64,000 nucleotides of DNA from Straminergon stramineum (taxonomy: Eukaryota > Streptophyta > Bryopsida > Hypnales > Calliergonaceae), in the NCBI GenBank assembly GCA_963920665.1, contig OY987265.1, forward strand, positions 12,777,001 to 12,841,000, given 5' to 3'. Below the pieces are notes generated by a model. That model searched no databases. It saw only the letters and a list, made by a program, of their open reading frames with translations, and was not told the origin of the DNA. Shown one piece after another: positions 1 through 11,488 of this stretch. How positions within the stretch are numbered: position 1 is the stretch's first letter; every line of letters begins with the position of its first letter. Position numbers and translations under genes: made by a program.

Positions 1-736
1 ATAATTTCTTTTTGCAAAAGAGCGGCAAATCAAGGAATACTTTGCATATATTTTGGCCAATACATTTTGGGTAAATAAAAATATACTCTAGGGTTTGGTA
101 TAGGAGGTCAGAACAAAACATATAACTTGAATTGTAGACCATAGGGGAGGATTATTCTTGTCCATTTGGATACCAATGTGGCTTTCATAAATTCCACCTT
201 CAACATTGTAGCCAATAAGGTATATCAACCTATGAAAGGCAAACCACTTATGACAAGCACTTAGGGAATAACCTATTACAATCTTACTTCATCCCATGAC
301 AATTTTTTTCTTATAAACAAGATCAATTTGAGCTACATTAGGGGTTGAGTTAGTAGCTGCAATCAATGTCTTGGGTGATGGCGGTCTCATTCTCAAGGGT
401 CCACATCATGTCACACCATGTACAAGATAAGATGTGATACTTTTTAACAAGAATGACTTAATTTTTGTTGAATTTGACCTTCTTTATTAGTGATTGTAAT
501 AGGAAGTTCCACTTTTTTAGTGTAAATTCAAAATATTGTAGCCATGTTAGGAAATACTATGACTACTTTAGATGGTAGACCATTATGGATACACTTTCTG
601 TTGGTTTTGGGTAGTCTAAAGACTCTTTAGGGTCAATTGGACAATACCCTTCAAAAATTCATAACCAATTCATACGCTATCAAATAAAATAAAATTTCAA
701 TTATTCTCTTCATTTCTCACATTGCAATCTCACATT

Positions 737-1645
737 CTAAACCCCATAAGTCCCAAGGCCATTTTCCTCTAAAAAAACAACTAAAAATTGCCAATTTTGT
801 TGCATTCACCCAAGAAAATAGAAAAAATGTTTTTTTAGGTATAGAACTAGAAAATCTTGTACTTCACTAGTTTCAAATCATATGGTAAAAATTTCATTGA
901 AGTTTGACTATAGAAATTGAAAGATATCAGCATTCAAAGTTGAAAAACAAGTTTTTTTTTAATGTTGGCTTGCAATTTCAAATGACTTTGACTACCATTT
1001 ATGGAAAAAATTTGAACTACAAAATTTTAATTTTAATTTTTTTGTGTTGAAGGATTGAGGTGAAAGTCTAGGAAAAAAAAACACTTAATTCATTTTCATT
1101 ATTTCAAAATTGTTGAGTAGAAGTAGGTTCAAGATTGAAAGAAAAACTAAATTGTTAATAGCTCTAAGATGGGATTGGAACACTATAATTCCAATGGTGA
1201 GATTTTTTTAACAAGGAAACTTAACTTTGTTAGAATTTTTTTTGAAAAATTGCGAAAATTGCATTTAAAAATGAATCCCATAAGTTACTTTTTCAAGAAG
1301 ATGCTTTGATTGCTCGAAAAATAAAAATTGTCCTTAACATTCACATAACAAATCAAAATGGAATAAATCAAAGCTCCTCATGTAGATAAAATTACAATCT
1401 AGGAGAAACAATTTTTTTACAATGTTTTACAATTTTTTGTGTGTGAAAGGATTTTTGCCCATTGCACCAAAAAAAGGACTTTTTGTGCCATAACTTTTGC
1501 TCCCAGGTACCAAATGAAATAAAAATTATATTCCTTGAAAGATATTGAGTTTTTCTATCTTCACAAAAAATTTCAAAAAATCGGGATGAATATTGAGACC
1601 GTAGGAGTGTGCCCATGAGGGACAAAATGGATTTCAGGCAAATCA
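737..1645 (-). repeat. Dispersed repeat family C, reverse copy
   Basis: Read on the minus strand this matches, with divergence, the element at 57695-58636. Shared landmarks, in order, are a 'ctcaattttt..cgattttttgaaattttt' block, a 'caaaagttatg' block, a 'ggacaatct..ttttgggcaat' block and a final block that reads 'aagtcccaaggcc' on the plus strand near 748. The plus-strand left end (taaaccccataag) resembles the TTAACCCC end of the 57695 element but is decayed. No intact transposase frame is present. Limits are approximate. Confidence 0.55.
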
Positions 1646-2377
1646 ATCATTTTGCCTATCATAGTGGCTTTTTTTTCTACCTATGATATGCTAATTTAAA
1701 CCTTTAAAAAAACTTATAGTACCAGAGTATTGCATTTCTGGTATCATTCTTCTATCTATTACATCCCAATATTGGTCATATTGAAGCAAAATGACAAGGT
1801 GCTCAATATTTGTGATGTGAATTTTCAAAGTTTCTTTCTAAATCGCCTCATGAAGTATCATCTAATATAAAATCAAGAATAACTTTTAACCATTCTAGTA
1901 CTTTATCATACATAAAGTTATCCATTTCTTTACACAAGTATTGAAATTGGCTAAAGAATATTCTAGGTGAAGGTCTGATTTGACACCTAAATGTTGAAAT
2001 ACTTTCTTTTTCACTAGTGAAAGGTTTTGGCAAGTAGAACTTCTCATGTTAGGACTTCAACATTTTCTCATCCAAATTTTCTTGTGATGGGGGGTATTTT
2101 GGGTCTTCTTATTTTTCATACTTGTTATGTGAGGCTTAAGGCATGATGTAGGTTTCCAAAATATTCAAAATTAGGCAATATAGGTGAAAAATTCTATAAA
2201 ATTTTGGACATTTCACTTGTAGTAAACCATCATATATAAAAATAAAAAATTAGTTGAAGATTGAAGAAAAAAGAAACTTTGCATCAACAAAAAGCTACAC
2301 ATGAGAAAGTTTGACATGATCTTACCCCCAAAATGAACCAATGCTACAAGGACAAAGTCCTATATGTCTACTTAACT

Positions 2378-2640
2378 AAGGTGGACATCCCACCCTTACC
2401 ACCACTTTTGCTATTGTGCCTAATTACTATTATTATATTGGTTAAATTTTCATATTTTCTTTATGGCATGTAAAAGGAGGTTCTCAAATGCACCAAATAG
2501 AACTTGATATTTGGATCCCGTATGGAAAAGTTATGAAGGGTCAAAGCCCTTTTGGTAGATGTTCTAGAATCTTTTCTTCAATATACACACATGTTGATTT
2601 GGGAGATGTACATGGAGTGATGATGGCAATTTTCAACAAG
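2378..2640 (+). repeat. MITE family F, copy 1
   Basis: First of seven copies of a roughly 270-290 bp element. Family landmarks, in order, are a GTGGGYACC-type end, 'ttgctactgtgcctagtta', 'aaatttTcatattttcttg', 'caagtgaaaggaggttc', 'atttggatattgtatg', 'gttatgaagggtcaaag', 'ttggtagatgttctaaaat', 'ttggagatgtaca' and 'gatgatggc'. The two ends form an imperfect terminal inverted repeat in the better copies (for example 39083-39366). No coding capacity; probably a non-autonomous DNA transposon. Confidence 0.6.
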
Positions 2641-2747
2641 GTTAATTGACCTTATGTGAGAAAGTTTGAAAGGGCCTTAACTTACTTTCCACATGAGCCA
2701 ATGCTATAAGGACAAATTGAAGTCCCTCATACAATATCTTCTAAAGG

Positions 2748-3032
2748 TGGGCACCTCAAATGTGTCATTGACACTAAACCACCATCTTTACTTTGATGAC
2801 ATCTCCAAAATCAATTATATATCTATGTGGAAAAAACGATTTTAGAATCAAACTTTGTTCCTTCCTAAATTTTGCATATTGTATTCAAATGTCGCAATCT
2901 TTGGTAGGTTAGAACCTCCTTTCACTTGCCTACAAAAAAATATAAAAAATTTAACCATTTTAATTATAGTAATTAGGTGCATTATAATAATAACTGGGCA
3001 TGCTAGCAAAAAGGGGTAGTTGGGGGGGACCC
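2748..3032 (-). repeat. MITE family F, copy 2 (reverse)
   Basis: Inverted copy of the element at 2378-2640, only about 110 bp away. The right end contains 'gtagttgggggggacccaattc', a decayed form of the family end. The blocks 'aggttagaacctcctttcacttgcc' and 'gatgacatctccaaaatcaat' match the family in reverse complement. Confidence 0.6.
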
Positions 3033-3159
3033 AATTCATTTCTTATCTTGTGCTACGGGGAAAAAAATCATGACTATAGAATATTTTTTTACCTACTGAA
3101 TAAGAATCTTTTTATGATATGGTAATAAATTTTCCTGTTTAGTACGGAGCACTTCTTAC

Positions 3160-5075
3160 CTCCCACGAGCCAGTGTCCGGCCCCGGCGCGAAACTGTCAG
3201 CATTACCCTGCCCATGCTGCCCGTTCGTCATCATGGACCGAAAAATTCCCTGTTCACACCGAGAATCCCGCATCTCTAGCAGGGAGGTTGAAAAATAGAC
3301 CCGTTCACACAGGGAACCTCGAACTGGGACTACAAAAGGTTCCAGCCCAGTAGCCGTGCCAGTCTCTGTGCCTCCGTGGATACGGCGGACGGGAGGACAG
3401 AATTTTCTGTACTCCCGAAAGTGGATAACTTGCCGGACCCACTCTCCGTAGATTCACTATTTTTTATTGTTTCCTGCTGCATAAGAATCTCCTGGCTCAC
3501 TTCACAAGCTTTGAATCTTTTCGGCCTCTTTTCGGTGAGTTATCCGAGGCCATGGTTGTGGGTGTTCTTGAAAGCTATCAATTTGGGGTTGCTGGACATT
3601 GGGTTGCGTTCATTTTGTCGAACAAGGTTGGAATTTCAGAGATTGAAGGAGGAATTGGGCTTTCAGAGGGAGTCAGGGTTTGGGCAGTTTGGGGTTTGGA
3701 TAAATTGGGGCTTGGCATTACTGGAGCTCTTCCAACTTATTCCGTGTGTTTCATGATTGTACTCTCGTCGGGGTTTTTGTCCGGGAATTCAGTGTCAGAG
3801 TATCTCATTTGGGATTGCAATGTGGCTGCTTTGGTTGGAATCTAGGGTTCAGGAATTAGGTGTCTTGGTGTTCTGAGAGTAAGGGCTTATGAAATGCCGC
3901 GTGCTGTTATGATTTTTTCATTATATTTTGATACTCTGGTTTGTAACGTGGTTGAGGAAGTGCAACAGTGGAAATGAAAGAGCGTGATAGATGCATTGTG
4001 GTTTTCTTGTGTAGAAGTTTGATGGCTTAATTGTTCTGGGTGAGCGCGAATCGTGTTAGGGTTTTGAAGTATTAGGTCATGTTCAGTCAATCGCATGAAA
4101 AATTGGTTCAATGAGCTGCAATGTGGCGGTTGTTCTGAAGCTAGGGTGAAGGAATTAGGCACTGTGGTAATCTGATAGTTAGGGTTTGGAAAAATGCCAA
4201 GTTCTGTTACGATTTTGCAAAAAAGAAAATCCTTGATTTGTGACTTGGCGTGGAAATGCAACAGTGAAAATAGTCACACTGTAATAAGCTTCATAGATGC
4301 ATTGGGGTTTTCTCACCTAGAAATTTGCGGCTTTTATTAGCTTAATCCGCTGGCTGTGAGCGCTAATTGTGTTAGGCTTTTTGTAGTGTTAGGTCATGTT
4401 ATGTCAATTACATGTGAAGTTAGCTTAATGAGCTGCGTTCATTGTATATGTTTGATAGCACTCGTAATCCACCTGATCTTTTAGTTCTTACTGAATTGCA
4501 AAGTTACGCTGATTTCTTTCAGTGCTTATAATTTGTGCCTCGTTTTTTCAATTAGTCCAGATTTAGAAGATTTTTCTTTTGCCTTTTGACAGTTCCTCTG
4601 CAGTTGTGAGTATGGGTTACTTTAGTGCCGAATTTGGAAATGGCTGAGAATTTGGTGGTTGCCGCGTCGCATCAATCCACCCTTACAATCTGTGTGATTG
4701 CTGTACCGCCGTGAGGAAACTCTTTCTGGCGCAGATCACGAGTCCAACACTTGACATCGTTGTCTCTGACGCTTGGTTGTTTGCCTTGAGACAGCGGTTT
4801 CCAAAGGAGCAGCGGCATCTCTCTGGTAGGACAGAATTTCCACAGCCCTCGCAGAGGTCTCATGGACAGGGATGAGAAAGTATGATTTAGGGTTAAGAAA
4901 ATGCAGGGACAGGGTAAACCCTAGTGCAAATCAGGAGCTAGTACTCTGTGTGGAATTATGCGCTTCTTTGTCTCCCAGAGTTGATCGAGCATCCAAACCG
5001 TTTTCCTCTATCAAGACAAGCTCGAGTTCATTAAACAACAACGTATAAGGCGTTGTATCTGCTCGAGCCGCTGCC
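3160..5075 (+). promoter_or_regulatory. Upstream and leader region of the CDP-DAG synthase gene
   Basis: Base composition changes sharply near 3150, from AT-rich repeat to a more GC-balanced, mostly unique sequence that runs into the start codon at 5076. A consensus donor (CG|GTGAGT at 3535) lies in this stretch, so a 5' leader exon ending near 3534 with a leader intron reaching towards 5.0 kb is plausible. I could not fix the acceptor, a TATA box or a transcription start. The short frames here (for example 3376-3756 and 4672-4863) lack family features and are more likely leader or intron sequence than genes. Confidence 0.4.
3817..4436. repeat. Imperfect tandem duplication, two units of about 300 bp
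   Basis: Unit 1 (from 3817) and unit 2 (from 4118) share ordered blocks: 'gcaatgtggc', 'aggaattagg', 'gcaacagtg', 'atagatgcattg..gttttct', 'gtgagcgc', 'gtgttagg', 'attaggtcatgtt' and 'aatgagctgc'. The offset is 301 bases at the first block. The copies are diverged, so the duplication is not recent. It lies in the upstream region of the CDP-DAG synthase gene. Confidence 0.75.
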
Positions 5076-8000
5076 ATGTATGGAGCCCCAGGTGCTGCTG
5101 CCTGTTACAAAGGCCCTGCCACTGGGCTCCAAATGGCAGCCCTTCCCAAGTGCCTATCATCTTTCCAGCTGAGAACTTCATCTGAAACTGGTATCAGTCA
5201 TTCATCAAGTAGCACCGAGTGTTGTGAAAGAATATGTTTACCATCCAGTCTACCAGGTCCTTATGGAGTTTCATCTGGTACTCAATCAAGCGTTCTGGGG
5301 TGCTCTAGTTTAAGGAAACATGCAGCTCTAGTACCTGCCCTCTTGACAAGGAGAAGCTTAGGTCGGAAGGTCAGGTCAATTAGAGAAAGTTCGATTACAG
5401 AGACCACCAGCGATGAAACAAGTGAGAGTCGACCAGAAGTGGTGCGCAGGGTCATAGCTGCTACTGATGCTGGTCCTGTGGAAGGAGAAGGTGTTCAGAT
5501 TGGTGTTCAGGTATGGCTCTTGTCGTCCACTATTGTGTGGCCTTTCGTTGCTGCAAAGCAGATTTGTTTTCGTGGTTTTCTTGACCCCTAAGGACCAAGT
5601 GCATGATTTTGTCAGCAGTTTGAGTAGGTCAGTTAGAGTGTTTTTTCGGTGTAATGTTATTATTTATTGACGACAGATAATGTGAAGTCTCCATTCACCA
5701 TACAGTAAGGGAGGGGTTTCATTCACCGTACAGGTGAAATTCGAGCCTTTCCCTGCAACAATCTAGAAACTATCGTCATCTAAATTTTTCACTTTTAATT
5801 TGTGTTAAAGCTAAAAAACAGTTGTAAGAAAATAAACGTCAATAAAATTAAGTGTTTCGCAGTTAACAGAAATCAAAGTTCAACTTCATGGTCAATGGAG
5901 CCTGTAATGTAGTGTATGGTTAATGGAACCTCTACCTTACAATGTTTTTCACTGAATCTAGGTATGTAAGATATGGCCCTATCGGAATTTTGATTTTCGC
6001 AATATGAACAATTGAATTGGTTTGAAGCTGATATCTGTAGTTATTGTTTTACAGCCGCAGCCAGAACAGGTTGAAGAGGAAGCCAGCGTGCCGTTGTCGA
6101 AACCTCCAACACCACAAAAGGGACAGCTCAGAAACAGGGTAGTCTTTGGATTTCTCATAGGATTTGGTTGTCTAGGTGTGGTTTTGGCTGGAGGTTGGAT
6201 TTTCACAACAGCGGTTGCAGCTTGCATCTGGGTGGCCACCGGGGAGTTTTTCGATCTTGTGCAAAGCAAAGCCATGACTAGTGGAATGGAAGCACCTCCG
6301 CTCATCGCCACCCGATTTTGTTCAGCTATATGCGCAGCCATGCCTCTGATGACCATGTGAGTCTTGGTGTGGTTCAGCTATTTCTTGAACGAAATGCGAG
6401 GTTGAGGAAATAGTCAGTTCACTAACTTTTCATTTAAGTAATTTGGCGTTAACCTTAACTGCCGAAGTCAGAATAGAAAGTCTTGCTTAGAAAGCTAATA
6501 GTCGATTGTAGGAACTTTCAAAACATATTTCTATCGTTCAAAAGTGTAGAGTATGACATCTTCTTTCTCTTGATACATTTTTTACCCTCCTTGAAGTTTC
6601 CTAAATGATTTTTTCCACTCCTATTTCGTCTACTTTTGGTCGTTTGGGCACGTAATACAATAGCTCCAAACTTATGAAGTAGTGATTGCTTTGCAGGTAT
6701 TTTGGAGGACGTGTTGGTATTGCAGTAACAACTGCGTCATTCCTGTTGGCGACAGTGCTTCTGCTTCAGCGTGGCCCTCGTTTTTCGCAGCTCTCGAGTG
6801 CCATATTCGGTTTATTTTATTGTGGCTATCTTCCTTGCTTCTGGATAAAGCTGCGTTGTGGACTTGCAATTCCTGCCATCAATACCAGTGAGTGTCTGTG
6901 TATACCTTCGTGTCTCTTTATGCAATTGGTGCTTTGGTTCCTCTCCGGTTCACTGACCATTTCGTGACTTTTCTTAAAGAAACAAGAGGCCCAAATTGGC
7001 CTGACGTTATTTACCAGTTTTGGGTAATGTCATATGGGGGCTTGCCTTTGTTTATTCTTTTTTTGACGAACACATGCAATTCTTCATTGATTTGGGTGGT
7101 TGGAAATTTGGCCCCCTCTGAATTATTTTTTCCACATTATGATCAATGGAATTGGTCGTTCTGAAACCACGTTCTCTTGGTCCTGTAGGGGTTATTGTTG
7201 TGTTTTCCTCTGTGAGTTAGATTCTCAGAAGCCCTCAAATGCTTTGAATATCTTCAGATACCAATTTCGAGCGGGTGACGTTAGAGGAATGCTGTATGAG
7301 AATGTCGTACTGAACGCTCACGTTGGATTTTTTTGCTCAGAGCTTGCTACATTGTGGCCTGTGCTACTTGGAGGGCAGGCTCACTGGACAGTAGGTTTGA
7401 TATCCACCATCATTGCCATGAGCACTATAATTGCTGCAGATACAGGCGCCTTTCTTGGGGGAAGGGTACGTTCCAATTCTTAGCTGGTATTTCAATCCTT
7501 GATATTTCTTTCATGTTCTTACAGTTGCAGACATATCCTACTTGTGTTTATCCTACTCGTGCACCAAAGGCTTTTTGAATAGCTGCCATGATACATGGAT
7601 ATATTGTCATTTATGTGATTGCTTCACAACGCTTTTGTTTTTGCGTGTGCGTGATGAATGTCATGGCACAATTGAGATTGGCTTATCATGATGTACAGAG
7701 CTGTTAGCATTGAAGTAAATGCCTTGTGTTTGTTGACTCATGGAGTTGTACACTTGCTCATGATCCAGGCAATGGGTAGAACGCCTCTTTCTGAAGTAAG
7801 TCCCAAGAAGACATTGGAAGGTGCAGCTTTTGGTCTAAGTGCATCGGTTGCTGTGTCGGTGGTGCTTGCTCGCTTATTTCAATGGCCTACTTCTATTTCC
7901 AGGTGATGCAAGTTTGTTTTGCAGAGGCGTTCGTCGTCTCTGCCTAGAGGGCAAAGACTAACAGTTTGAAAATGTAGAAAGTTCTGGTATTCTAAAAAAA

Positions 8001-8811
8001 TTATGTGAAAAAGAAGGAGCATGTTGGATTTCTTATGTTGAATTTCTCGTATTAAATTTCTTGGTTTTGATAGAATTGTAATGTTTGACTTAGGAATAGT
8101 TGCATTCTAAGATTGGCAAATATGCTTTTTGAATTTTCAATAAGTGAGGATTATAGTACTAAGGACTACATTGAAAGAGATATGGGAAAATTATTCCTTT
8201 CTATTTGGGGTAGCATTTAGCTGTTGTTTTTAGTAATGGTCAAATACATTGCTGTCATTGTGAAACCGTAGATTCTTCCAATTTAGTTTAGCTTGGAATC
8301 TTCAGATTTGGTACAGTTCTGAATGGGCACGTCATGGAACTGTACCAAGGCAGTTAGATGGACTCGATTCTGAGTGATCTGTTGGACACCGTTCGTGCAG
8401 TGCGGCAGTGATGGCAGTACTTGTTTTTATGGCGTCCTTGTTTGGTGATTTGACGGAGTCTATGATAAAGCGGGATGCCGGTGTGAAGGATTCGGGAAAA
8501 CTCATCCCTGGACATGGTACCATGTCCTATTTCAATATGCTACGCTCACAATTTGCATTGTAGATTGCTTTGGCACCCTTGTCTTGCATTTAGCTATAGC
8601 TGTTTTGATACTACCAGCTCTTGATTCAGTCGTTAATCTGTAATTATTCTCTTACTCTATTCTGCAAACTGTAGCTTAAAGTTGTCTAATCATGCTTAGA
8701 AGTGCTGTCTTTCTGGCAGGGGGCATATTGGACCGAGTGGACAGTTACATATTCACAGGAGCACTTGTGTACTCCTTCGTCAAGGTTGGAATACCCTTAT
8801 TTGGAGTTTAA
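5076..8811 (+). CDS. CDS4/5: Phosphatidate cytidylyltransferase (CDP-diacylglycerol synthase), plastid type
   Basis: Seven coding exons: 5076-5510, 6055-6356, 6697-6887, 7341-7465, 7769-7902, 8401-8516 and 8720-8811. They sum to 1,395 nt, giving 464 aa with every junction in frame. The enzyme makes CDP-diacylglycerol from phosphatidate and CTP; the plastid form supplies phosphatidylglycerol synthesis. Residues 416-442 fit the CDP-diacylglycerol synthase signature (SMIKRD, KDSG, PGHGGILDRVD), with the Lys/Arg and Asp residues of the active site intact. Other family blocks are LLGGQAHWTVG, AADTGAFLGG and GRTPLSEVSPKKTLEG. Several hydrophobic membrane spans follow residue ~175. The first ~150 residues are Ser/Thr-rich and unconserved, as in a plastid transit peptide plus linker, which favours the bacterial-like CDS4/CDS5 group over ER CDS1-3. 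ATG 5076 is the first in-frame Met and sits in a GCC-ATG context. Exon 4 starts mid-codon (A|AG) and the flanking residues NTKLATLWP vary between species, so that acceptor is the least certain. Confidence 0.93.
7060..7170 (+). repeat. Dispersed repeat G inside intron 3 of the CDP-DAG synthase gene
   Basis: The blocks 'tcattgattt', 'ggaaatttgg', 'ttccacattatgatcaatgg' and 'aattg' match, in order, the sequence at 24095-24170 ('tcattgattc', 'ggaaatttgg', 'ttcacaatatgatcaatga', 'aattg'). This explains an open frame that runs through the intron. It is a transposon relic rather than an alternative exon. Confidence 0.55.
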
Positions 8812-9969
8812 ATACGTAGAAATATCTGATGATTTGATGTTTGCACGTTAACAGTGTGCAAGTCTCGGAAGCTCTTCGTTGTTGCTTTCGAAAGTGGCTC
8901 GAGGACCTAGGGTAGCATTTTACACTTTTAGGTCCTTTCGGTAACAGTTCTTCATTGCTACACTATTGTTTGTGGGCTTACTAGATGTGAGCCTGAGCAT
9001 AGCCTTAGTGTCTGCAAGGCTGTACTATAATTGTTTATTCCCTTCATTTAAAATCAATTCGTTGAAATGTGATTCACGATTTATATTTTGAGATTTTCAT
9101 TGTGTTTTTATCTCATGACATCAATCTTCTCCTGAATGTTTGTGCCTGAAACGAAGCTTTAACATTCCTAACTTACCTTAGATCTGGTATTCTTCTTATC
9201 CTTAAGCCTTGAAAGCCATTTGCTTAATCTGATCGTAACTCCAGGGAAGTAGTGGTGCCGCATCCCCAAAAATCTCGGGGACTTTTTAGTAGTTTCCATT
9301 CATGCTGGTCTCAAACAGAGATTGAAGATCTTCTTCACTTACAGAAAAGAAAATACGGAGTAATTGATCTCTCATTGAAAAGTACAGTATTAATTTAATA
9401 ATACGTAAAAAGTTAAATGGAATTTGATTGTTGCTTCTTGTTTATCAGCTTCTGAACATGATTCCCGGTACTTGTGAATTAAACTATTTATGCTATACCG
9501 TATCTTTCAATGAGCGTCAAGCTTCAACTGAACCCTTCTAAGTTAATACTAGATCCTTCTTGACAATCACTTTCCTGAGTCAAAAAAAGGTAAGTTAGGT
9601 AACCCTAAAACAAAATTCTGAGATTCTCATTGTAAGTAAGAAAGGGCAATTCAATTGACCAGGAAAGGCCCCCAGTGAGGCCCCCAGTCAACCACCCGTG
9701 GATGAAACGGACTAACCACGAAAATTCCAGCATGGACTCAATGGACGGTGAAGCACAGAATCAGGCCTTGGAAACTCCGAAGGCATGAAAGTTCGGAACC
9801 GCTCATTCTCACTGACCGACTGCCATTATTTGTAATTAACTGTCATATCTTAACAGTTGTTACTTGCTCCACCACTTGTTACTTCCTATTGGAAAAACGA
9901 ACCTTTTTTTCCAATTTTCTATGCCACAACTGCTCACAACTCACTTTGGTTTTGTCACCGCAAATTGTA

Positions 9970-10385
9970 AAGTAGGCACCTCCCAAACCGCCAATTTTTT
10001 GCTACTCTGCCTAGTTATTATTATTATTAGAGTTGTCAAATTTCCATATTTATTTGTTGGCAAGTGAAAGGAAGTTCCAACGCACCAAATAGTATGTTCG
10101 CACTTGGTATTAAAGAGTGTTGTTATTGAGGGTCTTAGGAACGAACTTAGACTTACTTTTGGACTAGATTCATGTTGCAAACAACACCCCTGACACCAAG
10201 TGTGAACATACCAAAAGATTTGGATATTGTATGCAAAAGTGATGAAGGGTCAAAGTTTTTTGTGATAGATGTTCTAAAATCGTTTCTTCCAAACAAGTAC
10301 ATATTAATTTTGAAGGTGTACACATAGTGATGATGATGGTTTTCAATCAGTGGTGCATTTGGGGAGGCTTCCTGACATCGGATTG
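9970..10385 (+). repeat. MITE family F, copy 3, interrupted by a nested element
   Basis: Starts with a GTAGGCACC-type end followed by 'ttgctactctgcctagtta'. The family order holds up to 'caacgcaccaaa' (about 10090), breaks for about 115 bp, then resumes with 'gatttggatattgtatg' near 10217 and continues to the 'tgcatttgggg' end. The break is a separate foldback insertion. Confidence 0.6.
10091..10212. mobile_element. Small foldback MITE nested inside MITE family F copy 3
   Basis: The ends are inverted repeats: 'agtatgttcgcacttggt' on the left and, reverse-complemented from the right, 'ggtatgttcacacttggt', followed by a second matching block (gtgttgtt). The flanks share ACCAAA on both sides, consistent with a target-site duplication of about 6 bp. 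The other copies of the host element run straight across this point, which supports an insertion. No coding capacity. Confidence 0.6.
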
Positions 10386-11351
10386 TGAATTGGGTCAATT
10401 TTTTTCCAACGCTTTTGAAGCCCCATTTGGAGGTCCCAATTCCAAAGTGCACGTAAGGTATTTATATCCCCAACCAATAGTATGTATTCTTGTCATACAT
10501 TTGATGTGCCTACATGTAGGACTGAAGTACATAGTGTTAGTTTTCTTAGTTTGTTGGTTTTGGGTGTATTTACATCAATAGGGACCTATTTCAAAAATCG
10601 CCCCCTACATGCTCTTGCATAAAATGTACAATTAAGATTCCATTTTATTTTTTCCATAATTGAAAACATGAAAATGAAATTTTATGATTTTCTTAAGGAA
10701 TTAAGGAATACCATTGTAAAAATCATACTCCATAGTAATTATAGATTAACTACTAAAAAAATTATTTTATTTCAAAAAATAAAGATGTAAATGATAAACA
10801 TTATGATATATTTAGTATAAATAGAATTATTTGAGTTTTATATTCTTAGTTGATCTTAACAACATTTAAAACAAAAAACTATGTGAAAAATTGTATTTGA
10901 CTTTGAAAATGCCCCATGTTTATAAAGTCTTTTAAGGGTTAAGTGTCAATTATTCAATAAGCTTTAACAATTTTTTGCATGGGGCACCTATTTCTTCAAC
11001 TCAAAGTATCTCTAGGTATATTTACTTCCAATGTTGTAACTAGAAACACATTAGAGCCAAATTGGAGTTCATGGATGACCAAATTAGGAGGTGCAAGTTA
11101 GGAAGAAATACCAAATACCTATTGCCAACAAAATTTCAATGCATCTTACCATAAGATCTGTTGGTAGACTATTTCAATACATTGTAGTAAAAAAATGGGA
11201 GGTTTTGATTGTACAAATTGCAAGATTATCTATACCTTAAATTTGTATTGTTTGTTTGTTTGATACGTTGATACACTGAGAAATCATGAGTCCTTCAGCT
11301 ACATTCTTGGTACTATTGAAAAACTCTCTGCGAAGAGGGATACACATACTC

Positions 11352-11488
11352 TATTTCATGGCGTTTGGACATTTGATGTAAAAGTTATAGATTTTTGAAT
11401 TATTCTTAAATGAAAAATTTGAATTTAATTATTTTTTATTTTGGACAAAATATAACTTTCACATCAAATGTCCAAATGCCACAAAATA
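11352..11488. repeat. Inverted repeat, arms about 38 bp
   Basis: The left arm (11352-11389) contains 'gcgtttggacatttgatgt' and 'aaagttata'. The right arm (11450-11488) is its near-perfect reverse complement with 'acatcaaatgtccaaatgcc'. The spacer is about 60 bp and very AT-rich. It could be a small MITE or a hairpin-forming relic. Confidence 0.6.

Larger units (their letters stand above)
1..3150. other. AT-rich intergenic repeat region
   Basis: No supported gene. Open frames are short, start at arbitrary places and have no recognisable domain. The stretch holds a copy of a long repeat family (737-1645), two copies of a 270-290 bp MITE family in opposite orientations (2378-2640 and 2748-3032), and a diverged direct repeat of about 80 bp near 2303 and 2659 that flanks the first MITE. 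From 1 to 736 and from 1646 to 2300 I see only AT-rich unique-looking sequence. Confidence 0.6.

Noticed and set aside
3376..3845. Two overlapping plus-strand frames of 97-126 codons upstream of the CDP-DAG synthase gene
   Set aside because: No recognisable domain. They overlap a candidate leader donor site and the first copy of a tandem duplication. Leader or intron sequence is more likely than a gene.
7100..7483. 127-codon frame across intron 3 and exon 4 of the CDP-DAG synthase gene as a longer exon
   Set aside because: Its first part is repeat G, which recurs at 24.1 kb, and the family alignment is continuous only when exon 4 starts at 7341.
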